In this document: positions 1 to 6,231 of the stretch, in pieces
Layout of the letters: each line of letters starts with the position of its first letter
How positions within the stretch are numbered: position 1 is the stretch's first letter
Assembly: GCA_050049355.1 (NCBI GenBank)
Contig: JASFWK010000070.1
Span: 1-10,454 of the forward strand
Reading direction: 5' to 3'
Origin: JASFWK01 sp050049355
Lineage (GTDB): Bacteria > Chloroflexota > Anaerolineae > B4-G1 > DUEL01
DNA length: 10,454 bases
The notes under the pieces: generated by a model
Told to the model about the DNA's origin: nothing
What the model saw: the letters and a program-made list of their open reading frames with translations, nothing else
The model's database searches: none
Translations under genes and position numbers: made by a program

Positions 1-147
1 GATAGTTGGGAAAGGAGAGGGTACCGAAGAAGGACGCGGACCGCTCCCACCACAGGCCGTCGAGAGAAGGGAGAGCAAGAGAAAGAGAATCAACCCACTC
101 AGGAGGGCTGTATTGGTCTGGCGATCAGGAAGGCGCCGTGCAGACAC
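1..147 (-). CDS. Lipoprotein precursor, N-terminal fragment (cut by window edge)
   Basis: Reading minus from a GTG at 147, 49 codons stay open to the window edge. The translation has a basic N-terminus (MSARRLPDRQ), a hydrophobic core at residues 14-29 (rich in Leu, with Ile and Phe) and a lipobox-like LLSTAC with Cys32, followed by GGSG and a Ser/Pro-rich stretch. This is the classic layout of a type II signal peptide, lipid-anchor cysteine and flexible linker, so the product is probably a lipoprotein exported by Sec and anchored to the membrane. The functional domain lies outside the window and cannot be named. The start is 7 nt after the hflX stop, so the two are probably co-transcribed. 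There is no good SD before the GTG, so the exact start is uncertain; a later TTG (codon 19) would remove the charged N-region. The signal-peptide reading is firm, the start less so. Confidence 0.62.
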   Translation of the reverse strand, partial: MSARRLPDRQTNTALLSGLILFLLLSLLSTACGGSGPRPSSVPSPFPTI

Positions 148-154
148 CGGCGAA

Positions 155-1543
155 TCACCGCTGTGCGGCTTCCAGGAGACCCGCGAGGCGGGGCGGTACC
201 TTGGCGACGATGCGCGTACCACCTTCGGTGTACTCCACGCGCTCGACCATTCCATGCTGGTGGACCATCTGCACCAGGTCGCCTCGGTCGAAGGGGAGCA
301 GCAAATCCACCGACACCATCTTCCGCTCCATCATCTCCTCGACGAGGGCAAGCAATCGGTCCACCCCATCTCCCTCAAGCGCAGAGATGCCGACGCTGCT
401 GGGGAAGGCTTCCAGAAGTTCCGTCGCTCGATGGGGGTCCGGCAGCAGATCCATCTTGTTGAGCACCGTGATCACCGGCTTCCCAGTCGCCCCGATCTCC
501 TCCAACGTCTCCGTCACCGCCCGCACCTGTCGGAGTACACTGGGGTGCGTGATATCCGCAACGTGGAGCAGAAGGTCCGCATCCACCACCTCCTCCAACG
601 TAGCACGGAAGGCAGCCACGAGTTGAGTAGGGAGCTTCTGAATGAAGCCAACGGTGTCAGTGAAGAGTACCACCCAGCCGCTGGGTAGTTCCACACGGCG
701 GGTGGTGGGATCAAGGGTAGCGAACAATCGATCCTCAACCAGTACGTCGGCGTCAGCTAGAGTGTTGAGGAGGGTAGACTTCCCGGCGTTGGTGTACCCA
801 ACAATAGAGACGACCCGGATGCCCTTCTTGCGGCGACGTGCGCGGTAGCGACTGCGATGAACGCGAACCTTCTCCAACTCCTCCTTCAGTCGAGCGATGC
901 GCCGCTGGATAATCCGCTGATCGGTCTCCAACTGAGTCTCACCGGGGCCGCGTACTCCGACTCCGCCCGTGGCTCCGCCGGCCCGACCGCCCACCTGGCG
1001 CGCCAGGTGGGTCCAGGCCCGCGTCAGTCGAGGAAGGCGATACTCGTATTGAGCGAGTTCGACCTGCAGCGCGCCCTCTCGCGTGCGGGCGTGCTGAGCG
1101 AATATGTCCAGGATAAGGGCGGTCCGATCCAGGACCTTGACCTCATCTCCCAGCGCGCGCTCCAGCTCTCGCTGGTGACGAGGGGAGAGCTCGTCGTCGA
1201 ATATGACCACGTCGGCAGCGGTCTGGGCCACCTGCTCCACCAACTCCTCCACCTTGCCGGAGCCGATGAAGGTGGCAGGATTGATCCGCTCGAGCTTCTG
1301 CACCAGGTGCCCCACCACCAGAATCCCAGCGGTGTGGGCCAGCTGGGACAACTCAGCAAGGGACGCCTCCACCGGCCAACTGCCGTCGGACGAGAAGCTT
1401 GAAGGTCCTTTCAGTTCAACCCCCACCAGGAACCCTCGCTCCTGCGGGAGCCCCGTCGGTGTAGATAGCCTGGCTATTTGCCTATCTCCTACTAGCTCGG
1501 TGCGTATCCAGTTCCCCCTCGAGCCCGGCCAGAACCCACTCAC
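155..1543 (-). CDS. hflX: GTPase HflX
   Basis: HflX is a ribosome-associated GTPase of the Obg-HflX superfamily that binds 50S subunits and splits stalled or hibernating ribosomes. The 462-residue product (numbered from GTG 1543) has the N-terminal HflX domain (about 35-190, with NPATFIGSGKVEEL at 88-101), a Gly-rich linker with RGPGETQLETD (198-208), a basic coiled region (210-240) and the G domain: G1 GYTNAGKST (249-257), switch ATLDPT (275-280), G3 DTVGF (296-300), G4 NKMD (362-365) and G5 SALEG (387-391). A short C-terminal domain ends near 462. Everything catalytic looks intact. The N-terminus is doubtful: relatives usually begin 10-20 residues before the (R/Q)ERxFLVG motif, here at residue 34, whereas GTG 1543 adds about 20 residues and has a poor SD. 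The best SD (AGGAG, 1486-1490) sits 8 nt before an in-frame ATA (1475-1477). A lipoprotein gene follows 7 nt downstream. Confidence 0.95.
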   Translation of the reverse strand: MSGFWPGSRGNWIRTELVGDRQIARLSTPTGLPQERGFLVGVELKGPSSFSSDGSWPVEASLAELSQLAHTAGILVVGHLVQKLERINPATFIGSGKVEELVEQVAQTAADVVIFDDELSPRHQRELERALGDEVKVLDRTALILDIFAQHARTREGALQVELAQYEYRLPRLTRAWTHLARQVGGRAGGATGGVGVRGPGETQLETDQRIIQRRIARLKEELEKVRVHRSRYRARRRKKGIRVVSIVGYTNAGKSTLLNTLADADVLVEDRLFATLDPTTRRVELPSGWVVLFTDTVGFIQKLPTQLVAAFRATLEEVVDADLLLHVADITHPSVLRQVRAVTETLEEIGATGKPVITVLNKMDLLPDPHRATELLEAFPSSVGISALEGDGVDRLLALVEEMMERKMVSVDLLLPFDRGDLVQMVHQHGMVERVEYTEGGTRIVAKVPPRLAGLLEAAQR

Positions 1544-1562
1544 TCAGGGCTTCTTCTACCAT
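1482..1562 (-). CDS. Possible 26-codon leader ORF overlapping the hflX start
   Basis: An ATG at 1562 opens a 26-residue frame (begins MVEEALSEWVLAG, ends DTHRASRR) that stops at a TAG adjoining the AGGAG at 1486-1490, inside the first codons of hflX in another frame. An AGGGGG, which could pair with anti-SD through G-U wobble, lies 9 nt before the ATG. It starts about 50 nt after the predicted hflX transcription start. Ribosomes ending here would sit on the SD of the hflX coding region. Known context: hflX-type antibiotic-response genes in Listeria are controlled by ribosome stalling in a leader ORF. Whether this ORF is translated is inference only; an ORF this short easily arises by chance. 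Confidence 0.22.
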   Translation of the reverse strand: MVEEALSEWVLAGLEGELDTHRASRR

Positions 1563-1619
1563 GAGGCTAGTCCCCCTACCCTGCTGCGAACCGGCCCGGT
1601 ACCGGAACGGCTTGCATTC

Positions 1620-1628
1620 AGTATAACA
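1620..1628 (-). promoter_or_regulatory. Extended -10 promoter for hflX
   Basis: The minus strand reads TGTTATACT, a TG-n-TATACT extended -10 element with 5 of 6 matches to TATAAT. I see no convincing -35 at 16-18 nt, which fits an extended -10 promoter. Predicted start is near 1613, giving hflX a leader of about 70 nt that includes the palindrome CCGGTACCGG and the possible leader ORF. Confidence 0.5.
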
Positions 1629-1670
1629 CAGGAAGGGGAAAAATGCACGGGGGCTGATTGCCGATACCCC

Positions 1671-1723
1671 ACCGCTGAGACACGGAGGGCGCTCCAACCC
1701 TGCGTCCTCTGCGCCTCTGTGGT
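1671..1723. repeat. Imperfect palindrome, CACAGAG-type dispersed repeat
   Basis: Two 22-nt arms (1671-1692 and 1702-1723) are inverted copies around a 9-nt loop. They form 16 Watson-Crick pairs, 3 G-U pairs and 3 mismatches. The minus-strand right arm reads ACCACAGAGGCGCAGAGGAC, which in one frame gives the TTEAQRTQ string I know from spurious ORFs in many genomes, a sign of a dispersed repeat of the CACAGAGnCnCAGAGG kind. It lies between hflX and the DUF1786 gene and probably is not part of either. It has no transposase and no U-tract, so I read it as a REP- or MITE-like remnant rather than a terminator. Confidence 0.6.
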
Positions 1724-1836
1724 GGACAGATGAGCCAGCGCAATGCTTACTGCTTGGATGTGAACAGCCGCCCAGATCGCGGCGCCCTCCGCCATATATC
1801 GACAGTTTGGTAGAGAACCAGGATGACCTATGCCCG

Positions 1837-2889
1837 CTATCCGACCTTTGTGGCGCGATTCATCATTCGCCGCACCGCCGCGACCAACCCGAAGCAGCCG
1901 GTCAACATCATATCCCCAAAAGGTGCAGCAAAGTGGTACCCCAGGTCGGCCGCCAGGTGGCGCTGCGGACCAGTCACAGCAACAAACTCAAATCCTCCAT
2001 CGGGGGTGTAGTCCGGGCCGATGTGGGCGCCGTGCCCGTGGTCGGCGTAGACCTGGCCGTCGGTCAACGTCCCCCCTCTCAACCGGTCCACCAGTCCCTC
2101 CAGCTTCTCTGGGGTCATCAGCACGGTATGGTGCTCAAACAGCCCCAGGATTCTCTCATCCTGCAGAAGCACCCCCACAGTATGCTGATTGCCCACGTTG
2201 ACGGCGATGATCCCCTCATCGCGGTGGACTGCGGCCCGAGGATCCTCCAGAATGCCCCACAGGGCAGCCGGTCCGGTGTCCATCAGGATCGCCCCTGGCA
2301 CGTCCCGCTGTACCGCCAACATACGAGTGTAGCAAGAGGGCACGTCGCGGTAGACCAGGCCCATCACGTCCCCGCCCGCCTCCACAAACTCCCGCCACAG
2401 CCGGAACCGGAACCGACGGTTAGATCCCTCCAGGCATTCTCCGTGATCCTGCACAGCCACAGCCACGATCTCTGGGAGGGCCACCCCGAAGGGAGTCAGC
2501 GCCCGCTCGATCACCTCCAGATCCACATCTCGGGTGCAAAGGGTCAGCAGATCCGGCGCGTCCGGTGTCTCCTCAACGATGGTGTAGCCCCGCTCACGCA
2601 CCTGATCCAGGTTGTCGCGGATAGTCAGCGCGGCGCGCGGGGTGACATAGACCGGGTGACCGGCCTGCAAGTGGCGCTTCATCGCGCTCACGATCGGTCC
2701 GCCCCCCATCAGGTTGCCCGTGAGGAAGATGGGCCGACTCTCACGAGTGGCCTGCTTCACCCGCCGAGCCAGAATCGTCGTCCAAGAGGGGAGCACCAGC
2801 TTGACGTTGTTCTCCATCGGCTGGCCGGCCTCCCAGAGCAGGATGTCCTGGGTACCGGCGCCGACGTCAATGGCCAGGATACGATCCAC
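1837..2889 (-). CDS. DUF1786 family protein (predicted ASKHA fold), function unknown
   Basis: The 350-residue product matches my memory of DUF1786, a family mostly from archaea and anaerobic bacteria that is sometimes loosely labelled pyruvate formate-lyase activating enzyme-like. It begins with a phosphate-loop-like AIDVGAGTQDIL (residues 6-17) and has a second one, NVGNQHTVG (about 231-239), the spacing expected of an ASKHA (actin/Hsp70/sugar kinase-like) fold; this suggests nucleotide binding but no reaction is known. Other conserved-looking stretches are FLTGNLMGGGP (55-65) and VAVQDHGECLEG (about 144-155). I chose the GTG at 2889 because GGGGAGGAG (2893-2901) sits directly upstream at ideal spacing and the family starts close to RILAIDVG; an ATG at 2907 would add six residues. 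The gene overlaps the moeA 3' end by 23 nt, implying coupled translation. There is no radical-SAM cysteine motif, so the activating-enzyme name is not supported. Confidence 0.85.
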   Translation of the reverse strand: MDRILAIDVGAGTQDILLWEAGQPMENNVKLVLPSWTTILARRVKQATRESRPIFLTGNLMGGGPIVSAMKRHLQAGHPVYVTPRAALTIRDNLDQVRERGYTIVEETPDAPDLLTLCTRDVDLEVIERALTPFGVALPEIVAVAVQDHGECLEGSNRRFRFRLWREFVEAGGDVMGLVYRDVPSCYTRMLAVQRDVPGAILMDTGPAALWGILEDPRAAVHRDEGIIAVNVGNQHTVGVLLQDERILGLFEHHTVLMTPEKLEGLVDRLRGGTLTDGQVYADHGHGAHIGPDYTPDGGFEFVAVTGPQRHLAADLGYHFAAPFGDMMLTGCFGLVAAVRRMMNRATKVG

Positions 2890-4129
2890 GCGCTCCTCCC
2901 CAGACATAGGGTACAGGTCCTAACGACAGAACGTCGACCATCGATCCTTCCGGTAGGTGATCCACATCCTCGGGGACAATCGCCAGCCCATCGGCCTGCA
3001 CCAGCGAGTTGAGGATGCCAGAACCCTGGTCGCCCGTCAGCGCCGCCTCCCATCCCTCCGGGGTCTGCCGGAGCCGCACTCGCAGGTAGTGGCGACGCTC
3101 ATCCTTACGAACGATCGGATCCACCAGGCGAGCCCGCACGCTCAACCAAGGCCATTCGTCAATACCCTGCATCTTCAGCAGCGCCGGGCGGGCGAAGAGC
3201 TCGGTGCTGATCATAGCCGAGACCGGATTGCCCGGAAGTCCCAAGAGCGGCACACCGTCGACGACGCCAAAGGCAAGCGGACGTCCCGGCTTCATGTTCA
3301 GTGACCAGAAATGCATCTCCCCCTCGGCCGCCAACACCTGCTTAACCAGATCGAAGTCGCCGACCGATACCCCACCGGAGGTGATAATGAAATCCGACTC
3401 TTGCGCCAACGCCTCCCGTATCCCCTGCCGAACCAACGCCTCTCGATCGCGGGCAATCCCCAACACGAGCGGCAGCCCGCCGTACCGACGCACCTGGGCA
3501 GCGACAGTGTAGGAATTCGCATCCCAGATCTGGGCCGGGCCGGGGGTCTCATCAGGACTCACCACCTCGTCCCCCGTGGCCAATATACCGACGCGCGGGC
3601 GCCGGATCACAGCCACCTCCACATGTCCTACCGCAGCGAGCATGCCGATCTCTTGGGGCCGCAGCACCTTCCCCGGTGACAGAACCGTCTGACCGGCACG
3701 CACATCCTCGCCGGCGGATCGGACATTCTTGCCAGTCGCGTACTCCTTCACCACCTCGACCCAATCGCCGTCGACGTGGGTATCCTCGAAGCGAACCACG
3801 GTGTCCGCTCCTTGCGGGATCGGCGCGCCCGTCATAATCCGTACCGCCGTCCCGGGCTGCACCTTGATCTCGCCCACGCTGCCAGCGGCAACCTCCTCCA
3901 CCACCTGCAGCCGCGCCGGCGCCTGGGCTACGTCCTCGCCGCGCACGGCGTACCCGTCCATGGCCGAGTTTGCCAAAGGAGGGATGTCCCGACCGGCCGC
4001 GATCGACTCGGCCAACACACGGTTCACTGCCTCCAGGATCGGCACCCGCTCCGGCTCCAGTACCCGCGCCGTCGACAGGATGCGCTGCAGTGCCTCCTCA
4101 ACGCTCAGAGTGGGTCGCCTTTCATGCAT
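2867..4129 (-). CDS. moeA: Molybdopterin molybdenumtransferase MoeA
   Basis: MoeA inserts molybdate into adenylylated molybdopterin, releasing AMP and giving active molybdenum cofactor (cytoplasm). The 420-residue product has the family order: N-terminal domain with SAMDGYAV (55-62), MTGAPIPQGAD (99-109), the MoCF-like domain with TSGGVSVGD (250-258), KPGRP (280-284) and GLPGNPVS (297-304), and a C-terminal beta domain reaching VDVLSL near 403. The last 17 or so residues (from GPVPYVWGG) go beyond the usual end and are encoded where the gene runs into DUF1786. The ATG overlaps the mogA stop as TGATG, with GAGGAAAGC just upstream as SD, so translation is coupled to mogA. Length is close to the usual 400-415. 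No catalytic residue appears to be missing. I cannot exclude tungsten as the metal substrate in vivo. Confidence 0.96.
   Translation of the reverse strand: MHERRPTLSVEEALQRILSTARVLEPERVPILEAVNRVLAESIAAGRDIPPLANSAMDGYAVRGEDVAQAPARLQVVEEVAAGSVGEIKVQPGTAVRIMTGAPIPQGADTVVRFEDTHVDGDWVEVVKEYATGKNVRSAGEDVRAGQTVLSPGKVLRPQEIGMLAAVGHVEVAVIRRPRVGILATGDEVVSPDETPGPAQIWDANSYTVAAQVRRYGGLPLVLGIARDREALVRQGIREALAQESDFIITSGGVSVGDFDLVKQVLAAEGEMHFWSLNMKPGRPLAFGVVDGVPLLGLPGNPVSAMISTELFARPALLKMQGIDEWPWLSVRARLVDPIVRKDERRHYLRVRLRQTPEGWEAALTGDQGSGILNSLVQADGLAIVPEDVDHLPEGSMVDVLSLGPVPYVWGGARGSYPGH
2893..2901 (-). promoter_or_regulatory. Ribosome binding site deciding the DUF1786 start
   Basis: GGGGAGGAG on the minus strand, with the GGAGG core 5 nt before GTG 2889. 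It lies inside the ATG 2907 alternative's first codons, which favours the GTG as the real start. Confidence 0.6.
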
Positions 4130-4626
4130 CAGCTTTCCTCCTTGTGCTCAGTGTCCAATCCCCGCACCATTCGCACAGCGTGCGGGAGGATTGGGCCCAG
4201 GATCTCCATCCCCTCCCGCACCGCCCGCGGGCTGCCGGGCAGGTTCACAATGAGCGTTCGACCTCTGGTGCCCGCTGCGCCACGGGAGATGACTGCCAGC
4301 GGAGTGCGGCGGTAGCCTTCGAAGCGCAGTACCTCCGACAGCCCCGGCACTTCCCGGTCGACGACCGCCAGGGTCGCCTCTGGTGTGCAATCACGGGGCG
4401 TGGGGCCGGTGCCACCGGTGGTGAGCACGAGGTCAAGTCGTTCTTCATCGGCCAGGCGGATCAGAACTCTCTGGATCTGATCGGGCTCGTCTGGGACGAT
4501 GGTCTGGGCTGCAACCTCAGCGCCCATCTCCCGCAAGAGATCGGCCAGGAGCGGTCCACTCACATCCTCCCGCTCTCCGGCGTATCCCTTGTCGCTGATG
4601 GTCACCACACCTGCGCGGATGTTCAC
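4129..4626 (-). CDS. mogA: Molybdenum cofactor biosynthesis protein MogA/MoaB family
   Basis: This family adenylylates molybdopterin with ATP, producing the MoeA substrate. The 165-residue product is a single MoCF domain: TTGGTGPTPRD (69-79) with the following TPEA (81-84), and NLPGSP (128-133), both at the active site; SDKG (11-14) lies near the N-terminus. Length is normal for MogA or MoaB. The start is a GTG at 4626 with GGGAGG upstream (GGAGG core, 5-nt spacing). It is the first gene behind a near-consensus promoter and overlaps moeA by one base at TGATG. MogA and MoaB are hard to tell apart by motif; the pairing with moeA supports the adenylyltransferase role either way. The rest of Moco synthesis (moaA, moaC, moaD/E) is not in the window. 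Confidence 0.93.
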   Translation of the reverse strand: MNIRAGVVTISDKGYAGEREDVSGPLLADLLREMGAEVAAQTIVPDEPDQIQRVLIRLADEERLDLVLTTGGTGPTPRDCTPEATLAVVDREVPGLSEVLRFEGYRRTPLAVISRGAAGTRGRTLIVNLPGSPRAVREGMEILGPILPHAVRMVRGLDTEHKEES

Positions 4627-4656
4627 CCCTGCCTCCCTGCCTGAGATGTGGTGGGA

Positions 4657-4685
4657 ATTATAGAACAGCGCATGGAAGTTGGCAA
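4657..4685 (-). promoter_or_regulatory. Sigma-70 promoter of mogA-moeA-DUF1786
   Basis: Minus strand TTGCCA (4680-4685), a 17-nt spacer and a perfect TATAAT (4657-4662). Predicted start is near 4650, leaving a leader of about 24 nt before mogA, too short for a Moco riboswitch. Confidence 0.78.
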
Positions 4686-4715
4686 TCAGTCATCGCGACC
4701 CCGGTGCCGCTGTCC

Positions 4716-4738
4716 GCACCTCCGTGAATAGGCGGTGC
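4716..4738. promoter_or_regulatory. Inverted repeat between divergent promoters (possible operator)
   Basis: GCACCTCC (4716-4723) and GGCGGTGC (4731-4738) form an inverted repeat with one mismatch around the 7-nt spacer GTGAATA. It lies about 30 nt upstream of the mogA -35 and about 40 nt upstream of the transaldolase -35. The position fits a regulator binding site, but no regulator gene is in the window and short GC-rich inverted repeats are common by chance. Confidence 0.28.
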
Positions 4739-4779
4739 TGGGAGACCCACTCGGACACCTGCCCTCCGCATTCCACTGA

Positions 4780-4808
4780 TTGACAGTCCGAAAGAGCCGT
4801 GCTATCCT
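4780..4808 (+). promoter_or_regulatory. Sigma-70 promoter of the transaldolase gene
   Basis: Perfect TTGACA (4780-4785), a 17-nt spacer and TATCCT (4803-4808). Predicted start is near 4815, so an ATG at 4817 would be almost leaderless and the SD-preceded ATG at 4850 is preferred. Confidence 0.75.
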
Positions 4809-4835
4809 GCCCAACCATGAGGACCCCAGCCTACC

Positions 4836-4842
4836 AAGGAGG
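4836..4842 (+). promoter_or_regulatory. Ribosome binding site of the transaldolase gene
   Basis: AAGGAGG, 7 nt before ATG 4850. It fixes the start and rules out the two in-frame upstream starts at 4799 and 4817. Confidence 0.8.
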
Positions 4843-4849
4843 CAGGAAT

Positions 4850-5503
4850 ATGGCTCAGCTCTTTCTGGACACAGCAGAGATCAAGGAGATCCAAGAGGCG
4901 GCAAGTTGGGGCATCTTGGATGGCGTGACCACCAACCCCACGCTGATGATGCGGGCCGGCACAGCCGACTTGAAGACCAACACCCTCAAGATCGTGGACA
5001 TCGTCCAGGGACCGGTGAGCGCGGAGGTGGTCAGCACCGAAGCGGAGGGGATGATCGAGGAGGCTCAGGAGATCCTCTCCTGGTCAGAGCACGTCTTCGC
5101 CAAGATCCCGTGCACCGTCGAGGGACTGAAGGCGATCCGGGAGATCTCCACCTGGCCCAACGGTCGGGTCAATGCTACGCTGATCTTCTCATCCACCCAG
5201 GCGTTCTTGGCAGCCAGGGCCGGAGCCAGCTATGCCTCCGTCTTCGTGGGACGGATGGACGACGCCGGACTGGAAGGAATGGAGGTGGTACGGCAGACGC
5301 GGGTCATCTTCGACAACTACGGCCTCGACTGCCGCCTGCTGGCAGCCAGCATCCGCCATACCGCCCACGTGGTAGAGGCGCTGCTGGCAGGGGCGGACAT
5401 CATCACGCTGCCCTTCGGCGTGCTCCAGAAGATGGTCCGCAGCCCCTTCACCGATGTGGGTCTGGAGCGGTTCCTGGCCGACTGGAAGAAGGTGGCCGAG
5501 TAA
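4850..5503 (+). CDS. tal: Transaldolase, small (TalC/FSA-type) family
   Basis: This is a cytoplasmic class I aldolase of the pentose phosphate pathway, which moves a dihydroxyacetone unit between sugar phosphates through a lysine Schiff base. The 217-residue product has the short-family length and motifs: FLDTA (5-9), GVTTNPTL (25-32), AKIP with the Schiff-base Lys85 (same number as in E. coli FsaA), and LAASIRH (164-170). Two positions separate transaldolase from fructose-6-phosphate aldolase: FsaA has Gln59 and Tyr131, transaldolase has Glu and Phe. Here they are Glu59 and Phe132 (in VFVGR), so true transaldolase activity is the better prediction. The gene stands alone on the plus strand behind its own strong promoter, divergent from mogA, and overlaps the 3' end of the convergent methyltransferase by 56 bp. 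No terminator is visible after it. Confidence 0.93.
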   Translation: MAQLFLDTAEIKEIQEAASWGILDGVTTNPTLMMRAGTADLKTNTLKIVDIVQGPVSAEVVSTEAEGMIEEAQEILSWSEHVFAKIPCTVEGLKAIREISTWPNGRVNATLIFSSTQAFLAARAGASYASVFVGRMDDAGLEGMEVVRQTRVIFDNYGLDCRLLAASIRHTAHVVEALLAGADIITLPFGVLQKMVRSPFTDVGLERFLADWKKVAE

Positions 5504-6218
5504 GGACACAATCCCCAACCAGGTGGACCCGCCACGCTGATGGCAGGGCCCGCTCCAAGAGACAGGCCAGTCGGTAGGATGGTTCGTCGAAGGCCAGATA
5601 GGTTGGATCACTCACCAGGTGGAGCGCCACAGGCGCCAATCCGGCGTTCTCTGCCCAGCGCGCGATCTCACCGGGAGTGTTTGCGCGGTAGAAAGCGGAG
5701 AAGGTGTCAGCGGGAGCGCGCCCGTAGAGCCAACTCACCAATCGCCCTTTGGCCTGGGACCCGCGGATCCACCCCAACGCCCGGTTGAGAATCAGCAGCG
5801 GATGCCGTCGGTTGGGAGTCACAAAGATGAAGTGACCACCCGGTGTCAACAGGCGAGCCACTTCGCCGAAAGCTCTGCCCGGGTCCGACAAGTGCTCCAG
5901 GACCCACGAGCAGCAGATCAGATCGAAGGACCGATCGGGGTAGGGAAGAGACTCCGCTAGCCCGCAGGCACGCCGAAGCGCGGAAGCCCGATGCCCCCGA
6001 AGCGAGTCGAGGTCGGCATCCAGCCCAAGCGCAAGACCGGCGCGCGGGTGAAGTTCCTCAATCACCCCACCCCGTCCACAGCCCAGATCAAGTACACGGG
6101 CAGTGGAGGTGAGATGGCCAGCCACCAGATCGCGGAAGAGGTGCGTGGCTGGCCGCCAACTGGGGTTGTCGCCGGCGTATCGGCGACGGTAAGCCTCCTG
6201 CCTCTCCAGTGAGAGCAC
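5448..6218 (-). CDS. Class I SAM-dependent methyltransferase (Methyltransf_11 type)
   Basis: The product (256 residues from GTG 6218) shows the Rossmann-fold methyltransferase motifs in order: motif I VLDLGCGRGG (about 42-51), an acidic end of beta-2 in GLDAD, the YPDRSFDLICCSWVLEHL stretch (motifs II/post-II, about 95-112), then LLTPGGHFIFVTPN, the usual post-substrate strand. Substrate cannot be read; proteins of this shape modify small molecules, lipids or glycans. The start is uncertain: GTG 6218 lies 13 nt after the cdd stop with a weak AGG, while a TTG at 6251 would overlap cdd and has no SD. The C-terminal tail after GDCVL is Pro/Ser-rich, low in conservation signals, and is the part that overlaps the transaldolase gene. 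It is the last gene of the minus-strand run. Confidence 0.85.
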   Translation of the reverse strand: MLSLERQEAYRRRYAGDNPSWRPATHLFRDLVAGHLTSTARVLDLGCGRGGVIEELHPRAGLALGLDADLDSLRGHRASALRRACGLAESLPYPDRSFDLICCSWVLEHLSDPGRAFGEVARLLTPGGHFIFVTPNRRHPLLILNRALGWIRGSQAKGRLVSWLYGRAPADTFSAFYRANTPGEIARWAENAGLAPVALHLVSDPTYLAFDEPSYRLACLLERALPSAWRVHLVGDCVLTRPPSSSRPGTAPDPHR

Positions 6219-6231
6219 AGCACACCTGCGT

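Noticed and set aside
1556..1795. 79-codon minus-strand ORF containing TTEAQRTQ
   Set aside because: The recognisable part is the translation of the palindromic repeat at 1671-1723, a known source of spurious ORFs; the rest covers the hflX promoter.
1807..3012. 401-codon plus-strand frame antisense to DUF1786
   Set aside because: A shadow of the minus-strand gene: the composition is His/Gln/Pro-rich, there is no family match, and DUF1786 on the other strand is a known family with a good SD.
4627..4656. Molybdenum cofactor riboswitch upstream of mogA
   Set aside because: The predicted leader is only about 24 nt, far too short for the Moco RNA motif.
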